Shown here one piece after another: positions 33,885-43,586 of a stretch of DNA of 64,000 bases (its first letter is position 1; each line of letters begins with the position of its first letter). The DNA is from Bacteroidota bacterium (GTDB taxonomy: Bacteria; Bacteroidota; Bacteroidia; Flavobacteriales; Flavobacteriaceae). The stretch spans positions 1 to 64,000 of the forward strand of contig JAQCBK010000002.1 in NCBI GenBank assembly GCA_027621505.1, in the 5' to 3' direction. Made by a program: the position numbers and the translations under genes. A model generated the notes under the pieces. The model was not told where the DNA came from, did no database searches, and was given only the letters and a program-made list of their open reading frames with translations.

Positions 33885-35330
33885 ATGGCTTATACCGAAG
33901 AGGAACTAAAAAAAGAACTGGAAACCAAGGAGTACGAATACGGCTTTTACACCGATATCGATGCTGAAACTTTTCCTGTGGGCCTAAATGAAGAGGTCGT
34001 TCGGCGGATTTCTAAAAAAAAGAATGAACCTGAATGGATGACCGATTGGCGTTTAAAGGCATTCGAGGCTTGGAAAAACATGGACGAACCTGAATGGGCC
34101 AATGTAAAATACAAAAAACCCAACTATCAGGCCATCTCCTACTACTCGGCTCCTAAGAAAAAAGACCAATACAAAAGCCTGGACGAAGTTGACCCCGAGT
34201 TACTCAAGACCTTTGAAAAATTAGGGATTTCGTTGGACGAACAAAAGAAACTGGCTGGAGTAGCGGTAGACATTGTTATGGATTCCGTTTCCGTAGCGAC
34301 CACTTTTAAGGAGACCCTTGCCGAAAAGGGAATTATTTTCTGTTCCATTTCCGAGGCCATTCAAGAACATCCTGAGCTGGTTCAAAAATACATCGGAACC
34401 GTGATTCCGATACAAGACAATTATTTTGCTGCTCTGAACTCTGCTGTTTTTTCCGATGGGTCTTTTTGTTACATTCCCAAAGGCGTTCGTTGTCCCATGG
34501 AATTGTCCACTTATTTCAGAATCAATCAAGCTGGAACGGGTCAATTTGAGAGAACCCTTGTCATTGCAGATCAATCCAGTTATGTGAGTTATCTTGAAGG
34601 GTGTACAGCTCCCTCCAGAGATGAAAACCAACTCCATGCTGCAGTAGTTGAACTGATTGCCTTAGACAATGCAGAAATCAAATACTCCACGGTACAGAAT
34701 TGGTTTCCAGGCGACAAAAACGGTAAAGGAGGGGTGTATAACTTTGTGACCAAAAGAGGGATTTGCCACAAAAACTCCAAAATATCTTGGACACAAGTTG
34801 AAACCGGATCAGCAGTAACCTGGAAATATCCCTCATGCATTCTTAAAGGCGACAACTCCATTGGGGAGTTTTACTCTATTGCCTTGACCAATAATTTCCA
34901 GCAAGCGGATACTGGAACCAAGATGATCCATTTGGGTAAAAACACCAAAAGCACCATCATTTCAAAAGGAATATCTGCTGGAAAATCTCAAAACAGCTAT
35001 CGTGGTCTTGTCCAAGTGCATCCGCGGGCAACCAATGCCAGAAACTTTTCACAATGCGACTCTCTTTTGATGGGCAACCAATGTGGGGCACATACATTCC
35101 CCTACATTGAGGCAAGAAACAAAACAGCACAAATCGAACACGAGGCCACCACCAGCAAAATAGGTGAAGACCAAATATTTTACTGCAACCAAAGGGGAAT
35201 TGACCCCGAGAAAGCCATCGCATTGGTGGTCAACGGTTTCAGCAAAGAAGTACTGAACAAGCTGCCCATGGAATTTGCTGTGGAAGCTCAAAAATTATTA
35301 GAAATTTCCCTTGAGGGATCAGTAGGATAA
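33885..35330 (+). CDS. sufB: Fe-S cluster assembly scaffold SufB
   Basis: Core scaffold subunit of the SufBC2D complex, 481 residues from ATG 33885. Typical segments are [10 protein letters not shown] near the start, [28 protein letters not shown] and the C-terminal [20 protein letters not shown]. The C-terminal region includes the cysteine and glutamate thought to build the nascent cluster. Length and order match the Bacteroidota SUF operon. Confidence 0.97.
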   Translation: MAYTEEELKKELETKEYEYGFYTDIDAETFPVGLNEEVVRRISKKKNEPEWMTDWRLKAFEAWKNMDEPEWANVKYKKPNYQAISYYSAPKKKDQYKSLDEVDPELLKTFEKLGISLDEQKKLAGVAVDIVMDSVSVATTFKETLAEKGIIFCSISEAIQEHPELVQKYIGTVIPIQDNYFAALNSAVFSDGSFCYIPKGVRCPMELSTYFRINQAGTGQFERTLVIADQSSYVSYLEGCTAPSRDENQLHAAVVELIALDNAEIKYSTVQNWFPGDKNGKGGVYNFVTKRGICHKNSKISWTQVETGSAVTWKYPSCILKGDNSIGEFYSIALTNNFQQADTGTKMIHLGKNTKSTIISKGISAGKSQNSYRGLVQVHPRATNARNFSQCDSLLMGNQCGAHTFPYIEARNKTAQIEHEATTSKIGEDQIFYCNQRGIDPEKAIALVVNGFSKEVLNKLPMEFAVEAQKLLEISLEGSVG

Positions 35331-35340
35331 AATTATACTT

Positions 35341-36087
35341 ATGCTAACCATAGAAAATCTTCATGCAAAAGTAGAAGGAAAACAAATTCTCAACGGTATA
35401 GACTTAGATGTCAAAGCAGGAGAAGTACACGCCATTATGGGTCCCAACGGATCTGGAAAAAGCACCCTTTCATCTGTTATTGCAGGACATCAAGGCTATG
35501 AAGTCAATGAAGGCACCATGCTGTTGGAGGGAGAAAATATGGCCGATCTATCCCCTGAGGAACGTGCCCATAAAGGCATTTTCCTTTCTTTTCAATATCC
35601 CGTGGAGATTCCAGGGGTGAGTGTTACCAACTTCATCAAGACTGCCATCAATGCCTCCCGAAAAGCCAAAGGGTTGGAAGATATGGCGGCCAATGAGATG
35701 CTCAAAAAAATCAGAGAAAAGTCTTCCTTATTGGAGATCGATTCTCGATTCCTTTCCCGTTCATTGAACCAAGGTTTTTCAGGGGGTGAAAAAAAGCGAA
35801 ACGAAATTTTCCAAATGGCCATGTTGGAACCCAAGCTTTCCATACTCGATGAAACCGATTCTGGTTTGGACATCGACGCCCTTAAAATTGTAGCCAATGG
35901 AGTCAACAAATTGCGATCCAAAGACAACGCCACCATTGTGATCACTCATTACCAGCGTTTGTTGGAATACATAGTGCCAGATTTTGTCCATGTATTGTTT
36001 GATGGAAAAATCGTGAAATCGGGAACCAAAGATTTGGCATTAGAATTAGAAGAAAAAGGATACGATTGGATCAAAGAAATGGCATAA
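35341..36087 (+). CDS. sufC: Fe-S assembly ATPase SufC
   Basis: ABC-type ATPase that drives conformational change in the SufBCD scaffold. The 248 residues carry Walker A GPNGSGKST (about 34-42), the modified signature LNQGFSGGEKKRNEI, and Walker B LSILDETDSGLD. The latter two are the characteristic SufC versions of the ABC motifs. It lies between sufB and sufD with gaps of 10 and 5 bases. Confidence 0.97.
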   Translation: MLTIENLHAKVEGKQILNGIDLDVKAGEVHAIMGPNGSGKSTLSSVIAGHQGYEVNEGTMLLEGENMADLSPEERAHKGIFLSFQYPVEIPGVSVTNFIKTAINASRKAKGLEDMAANEMLKKIREKSSLLEIDSRFLSRSLNQGFSGGEKKRNEIFQMAMLEPKLSILDETDSGLDIDALKIVANGVNKLRSKDNATIVITHYQRLLEYIVPDFVHVLFDGKIVKSGTKDLALELEEKGYDWIKEMA

Positions 36088-36092
36088 GCCCT

Positions 36093-37409
36093 ATGGAGTT
36101 TAAGGAAAAATTATTGGCCTCCCATTTGGCTTTTGAAGAACAGATCGATTTCTCAGATCCCGTCCATCAAACCCGATTGGAATCCCTCAAAACCTTTGAA
36201 AAAAAAGGTTTTCCTTCTCGCAAGGATGAGGCTTGGAAATACACTTCCCTCAATGCCTTGACCCGACAGGACTATGCCCTTTTTCCCAAAACCGAAACCA
36301 CCATTGAACTGAAGAAAGTAAAGAAGTATTTTCTTTATGAAATCGATACTTACAAAGTGGTTTTTATCGATGGGGTGTACAGTCCATTCCTTTCCGATAC
36401 CACCCACGACGGCCTAGACGTATGTTTGATGTCTGCTGCCTTGTCCAAGGCAAAATACAGGAAACTCATTGACACCTATTTTAATAAGACTACTGACAAA
36501 GAAGACAGCCTCACTGCCCTCAATACCTCCTATTCCCAAGAAGGAGCTTATGTTTACATCCCCAAAAGCGTAGTCGCCGAAAAACCCATTGAGGTCATTC
36601 ACTTCTCCACAGGAAAAGAAAAAGCCCTCTGGCTCCAGCCCCGAAACCTGATCGTGGTGGATCAAAATGCTCAAGTTCAAATCATCGAACGTCACCAGAG
36701 CCTTAAGTCTCATGATGTGGTCACCAATGCGGTAACAGAAATTTATGCCCATCAAGATGCTTTTGTCGATTACTACAAAATTCAAAACGACCTCCCCACC
36801 GCATCACTCATCGACAACACCTACATTGCCCAGGAAAAAAACAGCAGTGTAAGTGTCCATACTTTTTCTTTAGGGGGAAAACTCATCCGAAATAATTTGA
36901 ATTTCTACCTCAACGGACAACACTGTCATTCCACCCTTAAGGGAGTGACCCTATTGCAAGATCAACAACACGTTGATCACTACACCTTGGTTGATCATGC
37001 TTCACCCAATTGCGAGAGCCATCAAGACTATAAAGGAATATTTTCTCAAGGTTCTAGAGGCGTATTCAATGGGAAAATCTACGTGGATCAATTGGCCCAA
37101 AAAACCAATGCCTTCCAACAGAATAACAACCTGCTGTTGGACGACCAAGCCACCGTTAACACCAAACCTCAATTGGAAATTTTTGCCGATGATGTAAAAT
37201 GCTCCCATGGTTGCACAGTGGGACAATTGGATGAAGACGCACTCTTCTATCTTCAATCCAGAGGAATTCCCAAAAAAGAAGCCAAAGCATTGATGACCTA
37301 CGCCTTTGCCAATAATGTATTGGAAAGCGTGGAATTACCCATTTTGAAAAAGAGAATCAATAAATTGATTGCTGAAAAACTTGGGGTCAACCTTGGATTT
37401 GATTTATAG
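36093..37409 (+). CDS. sufD: Fe-S cluster assembly protein SufD
   Basis: SufB paralogue that completes the scaffold and is linked to iron entry. It has 438 residues from ATG 36093, just after the sufC stop. Family marks are KKGFPSRKDEAWKYTSL near the start and the C-terminal CSHGCTVGQLDEDALFYLQS with its conserved cysteines and histidine. The next gene, sufS, begins 4 bases after the stop. Confidence 0.96.
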   Translation: MEFKEKLLASHLAFEEQIDFSDPVHQTRLESLKTFEKKGFPSRKDEAWKYTSLNALTRQDYALFPKTETTIELKKVKKYFLYEIDTYKVVFIDGVYSPFLSDTTHDGLDVCLMSAALSKAKYRKLIDTYFNKTTDKEDSLTALNTSYSQEGAYVYIPKSVVAEKPIEVIHFSTGKEKALWLQPRNLIVVDQNAQVQIIERHQSLKSHDVVTNAVTEIYAHQDAFVDYYKIQNDLPTASLIDNTYIAQEKNSSVSVHTFSLGGKLIRNNLNFYLNGQHCHSTLKGVTLLQDQQHVDHYTLVDHASPNCESHQDYKGIFSQGSRGVFNGKIYVDQLAQKTNAFQQNNNLLLDDQATVNTKPQLEIFADDVKCSHGCTVGQLDEDALFYLQSRGIPKKEAKALMTYAFANNVLESVELPILKKRINKLIAEKLGVNLGFDL

Positions 37410-37413
37410 CCCT

Positions 37414-38625
37414 ATGGACGTTCAAAAAATACGCAAAGATTTCCCCATCCTCAGTCGGGAAGTAAATGGCCGACCCCTCGTCTATTTTGACAATGCTGCT
37501 ACCTCTCAAACCCCTTTACAGGTCATTGATGTAATCACCGATTATTATAAAAACTATAATGCCAACATCCACCGCGGGGTGCATGCACTAAGTCAAGAGG
37601 CCACCGACGCCTATGAAGCGGCTCGTCAAAAAATCCAGAAGCACTTCAATGCTGCACACCCCTTCGAGATTATATTTACTTCGGGTACTACACACTCTAT
37701 AAATATAGTTAGTAATGGGTATGCCCAGTCTCTGCAAAAAGGAGACGAGCTCATTGTATCAGCCTTGGAGCACCATTCCAATATCGTCCCTTGGCAAATG
37801 CTGTGTGAAAAAACAGGAGCAATCCTCAAAGTCATTCCGATGAACCAGCAGGGAGTATTGCTCATGGAGGAATACGAAAAACTACTGTCCGACAAAACAA
37901 AATTGGTATTTGTCAACCATGTTTCCAACGCCCTTGGAACGGTCAATCCCATTAAGGCAATCATTGAGAAAGCCCATGCCGTTGGTGCCCAGGTTTTGAT
38001 TGATGGGGCGCAGGCCTCCCCTCATATTCGAGCCGATGTCCAAGCATTGGATGTGGACTATTATGTAACCTCTGCACACAAATTGTGTGGCCCTACCGGT
38101 ATCGGGATGCTCTATGGAAAAGAATCCGCCCTCAAGCGCTTGCCCCCCTACCAAGGGGGAGGGGAGATGATCGCCGAAGTGACTTTTGAAAAAACTACCT
38201 ATGCCGACCTGCCCCATAAGTTCGAAGCTGGGACCCCCAATATTGCCGGGGGGATTGCTTTTGGCGCCGCCCTTGATTATATCAATAATATCGGGATGGA
38301 TCAAATCGCTGCCTATGAAGAGGAGCTCTTGCAGTATGGCACCGCTGCTTTAGAAAAAATACCGGGCCTCAAAATCTATGGTACGGCACCCCAAAAAACA
38401 GCGGTCATTTCCTTCAATGTAGAAGGCATTCACCCCTACGACATTGGGAGCATACTGGATAAATTGGGGATTGCTGTCAGAACAGGACACCACTGCGCCC
38501 AACCCATTATGGACTACTATCAAATTCCAGGAACGGTCAGGGCTTCTTTCTCCTTTTACAATACCTTTGAAGAGATCGACAGCATGATAGTAGCCCTTAA
38601 AAAGGCGCTGGAGATGTTACAATAA
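37414..38625 (+). CDS. sufS: Cysteine desulfurase SufS
   Basis: PLP enzyme that takes sulfur from cysteine as an enzyme persulfide. It has 403 residues from ATG 37414. The PLP lysine lies in TSAHKLCGPTGIG, and the persulfide cysteine in RTGHHCAQPIMDYY near residue 359. That short, ordered loop is the group II (SufS) form that needs SufE. Other marks are YFDNAATSQTP and NIHRGVHALSQEA. Confidence 0.97.
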   Translation: MDVQKIRKDFPILSREVNGRPLVYFDNAATSQTPLQVIDVITDYYKNYNANIHRGVHALSQEATDAYEAARQKIQKHFNAAHPFEIIFTSGTTHSINIVSNGYAQSLQKGDELIVSALEHHSNIVPWQMLCEKTGAILKVIPMNQQGVLLMEEYEKLLSDKTKLVFVNHVSNALGTVNPIKAIIEKAHAVGAQVLIDGAQASPHIRADVQALDVDYYVTSAHKLCGPTGIGMLYGKESALKRLPPYQGGGEMIAEVTFEKTTYADLPHKFEAGTPNIAGGIAFGAALDYINNIGMDQIAAYEEELLQYGTAALEKIPGLKIYGTAPQKTAVISFNVEGIHPYDIGSILDKLGIAVRTGHHCAQPIMDYYQIPGTVRASFSFYNTFEEIDSMIVALKKALEMLQ

Positions 38626-38641
38626 ATCATTAATTTTGAAT

Positions 38642-39067
38642 ATGGAATCCATCAGTGCAGCCCAAGAAGAAATTGTAGACGAATTTGCCATGTTCGATGA
38701 TTGGATGCAACGCTACGAATACATGATTGAGCTGGGGAAATCCCTACCCTTGATTGACCCCCAATACAAAACTGACGACTACATCATCAAGGGTTGTCAG
38801 AGTAAAGTTTGGGTACATGCCGACCTGGAAAAGGACAAACTGGTATTTACTGCCGATAGTGATGCCATCATCACCAAAGGCATTATCGCCATTTTGATTC
38901 GGGTGTTTTCCCATCAACACCCCGATGCCATTCTGGAAGCAGATACCTCTTTTATCGATCAAATTGGATTAAAAGAACATTTGTCTCCCACACGTGCCAA
39001 CGGCTTGGTTTCTATGATCAAACAACTGAAAATGTACGCCATAGCCTTTAAAACCCAACTCAATTAA
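38642..39067 (+). CDS. sufE: Sulfur acceptor SufE
   Basis: Accepts the persulfide sulfur from SufS and passes it to SufB. It has 141 residues from ATG 38642; a TTG two codons earlier is less likely. The acceptor cysteine is in DYIIKGCQSKVW (Cys about 51), and the C-terminal helix LSPTRANGLVSMIKQLK is typical. It lies in the operon directly after sufS. Confidence 0.95.
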   Translation: MESISAAQEEIVDEFAMFDDWMQRYEYMIELGKSLPLIDPQYKTDDYIIKGCQSKVWVHADLEKDKLVFTADSDAIITKGIIAILIRVFSHQHPDAILEADTSFIDQIGLKEHLSPTRANGLVSMIKQLKMYAIAFKTQLN

Positions 39068-39069
39068 TC

Positions 39070-39396
39070 ATGTCAGAAGAAATCAACAAAACCACTGAAC
39101 TGGGAGATAAAATTGTCGGGGTACTCAAAACCATTTTTGACCCGGAGATTCCCGTGGACATTTACGAACTGGGATTGATCTACGACGTTTTTGTCAACGA
39201 AGATGCCGATGTCAAAATACTCATGACCCTCACTACCCCCAACTGTCCTGTGGCGGAAACACTCCCGCGTGAGGTCGAAGAAAAAGTCAAGTCCCTCGAT
39301 GAGGTCAAAGACGCCGAGGTAGAGATTACTTTTGATCCTCCCTGGTCTCAAGACCTGATGAGTGAAGAGGCCAAACTGGAATTAGGAATGCTTTAA
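39070..39396 (+). CDS. DUF59/MIP18 family protein (SufT-like)
   Basis: A 108-residue protein of the family that includes SufT, PaaD and eukaryotic CIA2, which help to mature Fe-S proteins. Marks are the opening LKTIFDPEIPVDIYELGLI, LTTPNCPVAETLP with the conserved reactive cysteine (about 59), and ITFDPPWSQDLMSEEAK. Its place directly after sufE (2-base gap) supports a role in cluster delivery. Confidence 0.92.
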   Translation: MSEEINKTTELGDKIVGVLKTIFDPEIPVDIYELGLIYDVFVNEDADVKILMTLTTPNCPVAETLPREVEEKVKSLDEVKDAEVEITFDPPWSQDLMSEEAKLELGML

Positions 39397-39397
39397 G

Positions 39398-39907
39398 ATG
39401 ACTGATCCCATTGTCAATCGAGTGGCCGAAAGTGCCTTAATTACCTTTGATCTCGAAAAACTTTACCAAATCGGAAACCGTCAAACCATTGACTTATCCC
39501 AGTGGTTGGAGCAGGGGCTCCTCCTGAAAGAAAAAGAATTCAGGGCCCAGCTAAAGGCCCACGATTGGAGTGCCTACCAAGATCAATTCATTGCCCTGCA
39601 TTGCTCTACTGAGGCCATTTTACCCGCCTGGGCTCCCCTTTTGGCGATGACCCATCTGCAGCCCTATGCACGAAAAGTAGTTTTGGGGTCTTTAAATGAC
39701 CTGGAAGTTCAACTCTTTGCAGAGGAAATCCAACTTCTGGATGTTACCCCCTACAAAGACCAACCGCTGATCATCAAAGGCTGCAGTGACAAAACCGTCC
39801 CTCAAGATGCCTATGTGCAATTGATCGCCAAATTACAACCGGTGGTCAAAAGTCTTTTTTACGGAGAAGCCTGCTCTTCCGTTCCCCTTTTCAAAAAAAA
39901 GAAATAG
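39398..39907 (+). CDS. DUF2480 family protein, candidate Fe-S/sulfur-transfer factor
   Basis: A 169-residue protein of a family largely confined to Bacteroidota and commonly found in SUF operons, function unknown. It starts 1 base after the DUF59 stop. Seen: N-terminal VNRVAESALITFDLE, a central domain, and three cysteines (69, 129, 159), the last two in the conserved IIKGCSDKTVPQDAY and YGEACSSVP. The segment IIKGCSDK closely resembles the persulfide-acceptor motif IIKGCQSK of SufE, encoded two genes upstream. A sulfur- or cluster-handling role is inferred. Confidence 0.85.
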   Translation: MTDPIVNRVAESALITFDLEKLYQIGNRQTIDLSQWLEQGLLLKEKEFRAQLKAHDWSAYQDQFIALHCSTEAILPAWAPLLAMTHLQPYARKVVLGSLNDLEVQLFAEEIQLLDVTPYKDQPLIIKGCSDKTVPQDAYVQLIAKLQPVVKSLFYGEACSSVPLFKKKK

Positions 39908-39931
39908 TTACTTTTGGGTAAGCCGTAACTT

Positions 39932-41209
39932 TTGAAAGACAACAAAAAAGTATTGATCTTTACCTATTACTGGCCCCCTTCTGGAGGCTCAGGGGTTCAG
40001 CGGTGGACCTTTTTTGCCAAATACCTCAAGGCCTTGGGTTGGGAACCCATAGTGATCACTGTCGATGAAAAACAAGCGGCCTATCCTGTATTGGACTCCG
40101 GTCTTTTGAAAGAAATTCGGAACATTGAGGTGGTAAGAACCGACACCAAAGAACCTTTAAGAATCTATTCCCGAATCCTTACCGGATCCTCAAAAAAAGG
40201 CATCCCCCAGGGATCGGTCCCCAAAAGAGGATGGTTCTCCAAAACTGCGGCTTTTATTAGGGGGAACTTTTTTATCCCCGATGCACGGAAAGGGTGGAAC
40301 CCTTATGCCTTAGCTGTAGCAAAAAAATACATTCAACAAGAAGGCATCCAAAAAATAATCACCACAGGCCCGCCCCATTCCACCCATTTGTTGGGGCTTC
40401 AACTCAAAACCCAATTTGGCATCCAATGGTGGGCTGATTTTCGGGATCCCTGGACCGATATTTTTTACAACAAAGACCTTTATCGCTCATCTTGGGCTCA
40501 AAAAAAAGATGCCCGTATGGAATGGAAAGTTCTTCACAACGCCAATGGCATTTTTACTACGGTTGGGGGAAGTTTGGTTCGAAAACTCCAGGCCAAAGCC
40601 TCCGATCAAAAATTCCATGTGCTGCCCAATGGCTTTGATGAGGCGCTCCTGTCTTCCGTTCCCAAAACCAAAAACGACATTTTTCATGTGGTCTATACCG
40701 GATTGTTGACCGACAACCAAGATTATCTCTCCCCAATGGAGTTGCTCAATGGTTTGGCCGATCAACACCCCATTGTACTTTCTTTGGCGGGCAATATCTC
40801 CGCTGAAATCATTGATAAAATCAAAAAAGCAGCCCCCAAAATCCAAATTGACTATAAAGGATACCTCAGTCATGTCGAGGCCATTGCACTGATAAAAAGT
40901 GGAGATTTATTACTTAATTTTATCTTCAGGGGAGCCGACCAAGACATGATTTCTGGTAAACTTTTGGAATACCTTGCTTCAGAGGTGCCGGTACTCTCAG
41001 TGGGAGATCCTAATTCGGAAGCTGGAAGATTGTTGGATCAAGCCTCTTTTGCTCAGATGATCGATGCCCAAAACACCACCGCCCAAAAAAGCTTTATCAA
41101 AAAGGCCATTCAACAAAAAGGAAAAGCCATCAATATACTACCAGACATCCAAAAATGGACTCGGGAAAACATTACTGTATTGCTGAACGATGTTTTGGGG
41201 GGCAAATAG
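39932..41209 (+). CDS. Family 4 glycosyltransferase
   Basis: A 425-residue GT-B-fold sugar transferase, probably for surface polysaccharide. It starts at TTG 39932 with KVLIFTYYWPPSGGSGVQRW, the loop that binds the acceptor side in this family. It has WADFRDPWTD near the domain junction. The nucleotide-sugar site region is IKSGDLLLNF followed by SGKLLEYLASEVPVLSVG. Donor and acceptor are unknown. It follows the suf operon after 24 bases but has no functional link that I can see. Confidence 0.85.
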   Translation: MKDNKKVLIFTYYWPPSGGSGVQRWTFFAKYLKALGWEPIVITVDEKQAAYPVLDSGLLKEIRNIEVVRTDTKEPLRIYSRILTGSSKKGIPQGSVPKRGWFSKTAAFIRGNFFIPDARKGWNPYALAVAKKYIQQEGIQKIITTGPPHSTHLLGLQLKTQFGIQWWADFRDPWTDIFYNKDLYRSSWAQKKDARMEWKVLHNANGIFTTVGGSLVRKLQAKASDQKFHVLPNGFDEALLSSVPKTKNDIFHVVYTGLLTDNQDYLSPMELLNGLADQHPIVLSLAGNISAEIIDKIKKAAPKIQIDYKGYLSHVEAIALIKSGDLLLNFIFRGADQDMISGKLLEYLASEVPVLSVGDPNSEAGRLLDQASFAQMIDAQNTTAQKSFIKKAIQQKGKAINILPDIQKWTRENITVLLNDVLGGK

Positions 41210-41218
41210 CATCAGTTT

Positions 41219-41557
41219 TTAATCGATAAAATCTTCCCTCACGGGACTAAAGGCATCGATGAGTTCCCCTTCTTCCAAACATACCGCACCGTGAAGGGTA
41301 TTGGGTGGAACGTAAAACGCATCCCCTTTTTCCAATTTTTGGGTCAGGCCGCGAATGGTAATTTCAAACACACCCGATGCAACCAGGGTCGATTGGGAAT
41401 GCGGATGCTCGTGTTCGGCTCCTATTCCTCCTTTTTCAAAATGGACTTGAACCAACATCAATTGGCCGTCATAGCCCAAAATTTTTCTTTTGATACCGGG
41501 TTCTACTTCTTCCCAATCCGATCGGGAAGTTTTTAAAAATATTTCGCTTGATTTCAT
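41219..41557 (-). CDS. Cupin domain protein
   Basis: A 112-residue single-cupin protein from ATG 41557. The metal-binding motif 1 is EHEHPHSQSTLVASG and motif 2 is FYVPPNTLHGAV, giving three histidines and a glutamate. The tail ELIDAFSPVREDFI is common in small cupins of unknown substrate. It is the last gene of the reverse-strand run from 46515 and begins 10 bases after the nadD stop. Confidence 0.82.
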   Translation of the reverse strand: MKSSEIFLKTSRSDWEEVEPGIKRKILGYDGQLMLVQVHFEKGGIGAEHEHPHSQSTLVASGVFEITIRGLTQKLEKGDAFYVPPNTLHGAVCLEEGELIDAFSPVREDFID

Positions 41558-41567
41558 TTTTATGGAA

Positions 41568-42146
41568 TTAAAGGTTGAGATTGAATTTTTGAATATAATC
41601 TTGAATGGGTGCACTAAGCCAACCGTCTATAGCTTCATTTTTTTTCATCGCGTCTCGAATTGCAGTTGCTGAAATTTCGATCAGAGGCGCATCAAAAAAA
41701 TGAATCTTGGGATGATCCAATAGCTTGGAGCGCTCAGTGGTTTGCGAACGGGGGTAAACAAAAATTTCAAAACCCTCCAAAATTTGTTGGTAAGACCGCC
41801 AACGCTCTAAACCTGAAAGATTATCCGCTCCCAAAAGTAGGGTAAATTGATGGTCGGCGTATTTTTTTTTCAGATAAACAAGGGTATCTATGGTATAATT
41901 GGGCTGGGGTAAATTGAACTCATCATCGCAGGCTTTGAGTTTTGGCTTCCCCTCAATGGCCAGTTGAACCATGGCCAAACGGTGGTGATTGTCCATCAAA
42001 TCTGTTTGCTGTTTGAATGGACTTTGAGGGCTGACCACCAGCCAAACTTCTTCCAAGGGAGTGGATTCAGCAAAAAATTCGGCCACCGCCAGATGTCCCC
42101 CATGAATGGGGTTAAAAGAACCAAAAAACAGACCGATTTTTTTCAT
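41568..42146 (-). CDS. nadD: Nicotinate-nucleotide adenylyltransferase
   Basis: Joins nicotinate mononucleotide and ATP to give deamido-NAD. The 192 residues begin with the nucleotidyltransferase motif GLFFGSFNPIHGGHLAVAE (5-23). They contain LLLGADNL and end with the ISATAIRDAM signature of the second ATP contact. It lies 3 bases after gmk in the same run of genes. Confidence 0.95.
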   Translation of the reverse strand: MKKIGLFFGSFNPIHGGHLAVAEFFAESTPLEEVWLVVSPQSPFKQQTDLMDNHHRLAMVQLAIEGKPKLKACDDEFNLPQPNYTIDTLVYLKKKYADHQFTLLLGADNLSGLERWRSYQQILEGFEIFVYPRSQTTERSKLLDHPKIHFFDAPLIEISATAIRDAMKKNEAIDGWLSAPIQDYIQKFNLNL

Positions 42147-42149
42147 TTC

Positions 42150-42722
42150 CTATGCTGAGTCCACAAATGCTTTGACCCGCTCAAAGAGTTCTTTCTTGGC
42201 ATTTTCCAAATCATCGTTGACCACAATTACATCAAACTTGGAAGCGGATTCCATCTCCATTTGGGCTTTGGCAATTCGCTCCTGAATTAGGGCCTCACTT
42301 TCGGTTCCTCGAGCACCGAGTCGTTCCTCCAAGACCTTCAAACTCGGCACTTGAATAAAAATAGATAAGGTTTGTTCGGGGTATTGGGATTTGATATTCA
42401 GACCTCCCACCACATCGATATCAAAAACAATATGTTGTCCGGCAGCCCATTTGTTTTGAAGTTCAGAACGCAGGGTACCATAAAATTTATCGGGATATAC
42501 CTCTTCATATTCGACAAAGGCTTTTTCCTCAATTTTTTTTTTAAAGGCTTCAGGGCTAAGGAAATGATAGTCAATACCCTCCTGTTCCACACCCCTTGGT
42601 TGGCGAGAGGTCGCCGATACAGAAAAAGCAAGGGGAAGATCATTTTCCAGCAATGCTTTGACCAGGGTGGACTTTCCACTTCCCGATGGCGCTGAAATGA
42701 CAATGAGTTTCCCTTCTTTCAA
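42150..42722 (-). CDS. gmk: Guanylate kinase
   Basis: Phosphorylates GMP to GDP. The 190 residues show the P-loop ISAPSGSGKSTLV (9-21), the GMP-binding SATSRQPRGVEQEGIDYHFL, and VFDIDVVGG. The yicC-gmk-nadD order is a familiar Bacteroidota grouping. The start ATG abuts the yicC stop. Confidence 0.97.
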   Translation of the reverse strand: MKEGKLIVISAPSGSGKSTLVKALLENDLPLAFSVSATSRQPRGVEQEGIDYHFLSPEAFKKKIEEKAFVEYEEVYPDKFYGTLRSELQNKWAAGQHIVFDIDVVGGLNIKSQYPEQTLSIFIQVPSLKVLEERLGARGTESEALIQERIAKAQMEMESASKFDVIVVNDDLENAKKELFERVKAFVDSA

Positions 42723-43580
42723 TTATAGTACGTTGAGTAATTGCTCCTTTATTTTTTCCAGTTCATCTTTCATTTGGATGACCAGTTTTTGAAGCCCAGC
42801 ATGATTGGCTTTGGACCCGATGGTATTGATCTCTCTCCCCATTTCTTGTGCGATAAAACCCAGTTTTTTTCCATTGGAAACTGGGTTCTCCACTGTTTTT
42901 CTAAAGTAGTCGATGTGATTTTTCAGTCGAACTTTTTCCTCTGTGATATCGTATTTTTCTATATAATAAATCAACTCTTGCTCAAATCTATTTTGGTCAA
43001 TTTCAACTTGGAGGGTTTCCAAAGCCGTTTTAAGTTTCTCTTTGATTTTGGTATTCCTTTCTGGATCAATTGTTTCTATGGCTGAAGAAAGCTCCTCCAG
43101 ATTATTTAACCTTTTTTTGAATTCTTTTTCCAGTATTTTTCCCTCATCGGAACGGAAAACACTAAGGGCGGTGATGGCCGTTTTCAGCAGTGACTCAATC
43201 ATCTTGATTTCCGCTTCCTTAAAATCTTCCACCTCTGCCTTGAGGGTGTCCGGAAGTTTTAGGGCCAATTTGAGCAACTCCAATCGATCTGCATCCACGA
43301 TGCCTCTCAGTTGCTCTATATATGCGTTAACCGTGGGTGCATGGATGGTTTTGGCTTGGGAGTCCCCCAGTTGCTCTACATTGAGATGAAGATCTACCTT
43401 TCCCCTTTTGAGTGCCTCTCCAAGAATTTTTTTCAATTGAATTTCAATTTCCCTCACCTGGGCAGGCAATCGGGCATTAAGTTCCAATCCCTTGCTGTTG
43501 AGTGAACGCAATTCCAGTATGTAGTTTTTATTTTCGAATTGTATTTCGGCCTTACCATAGCCGGTCATCGATTGAATCAT
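42723..43580 (-). CDS. yicC: YicC family protein, probable endoribonuclease
   Basis: A 285-residue protein of the YicC/YloC family, members of which act as RNA endonucleases in E. coli and Bacillus. Marks are the N-terminal MIQSMTGYGKAEI with RSLNSKGLELNARLP, and the C-terminal DUF1732 part VRLKNHIDYFRKTV then FIAQEMGREINTIGSKAN. The gene is 6 bases downstream of the DUF1080 gene, so it may share that transcript, though the functions look unrelated. Confidence 0.94.
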   Translation of the reverse strand: MIQSMTGYGKAEIQFENKNYILELRSLNSKGLELNARLPAQVREIEIQLKKILGEALKRGKVDLHLNVEQLGDSQAKTIHAPTVNAYIEQLRGIVDADRLELLKLALKLPDTLKAEVEDFKEAEIKMIESLLKTAITALSVFRSDEGKILEKEFKKRLNNLEELSSAIETIDPERNTKIKEKLKTALETLQVEIDQNRFEQELIYYIEKYDITEEKVRLKNHIDYFRKTVENPVSNGKKLGFIAQEMGREINTIGSKANHAGLQKLVIQMKDELEKIKEQLLNVL

Positions 43581-43586
43581 AGGGTG

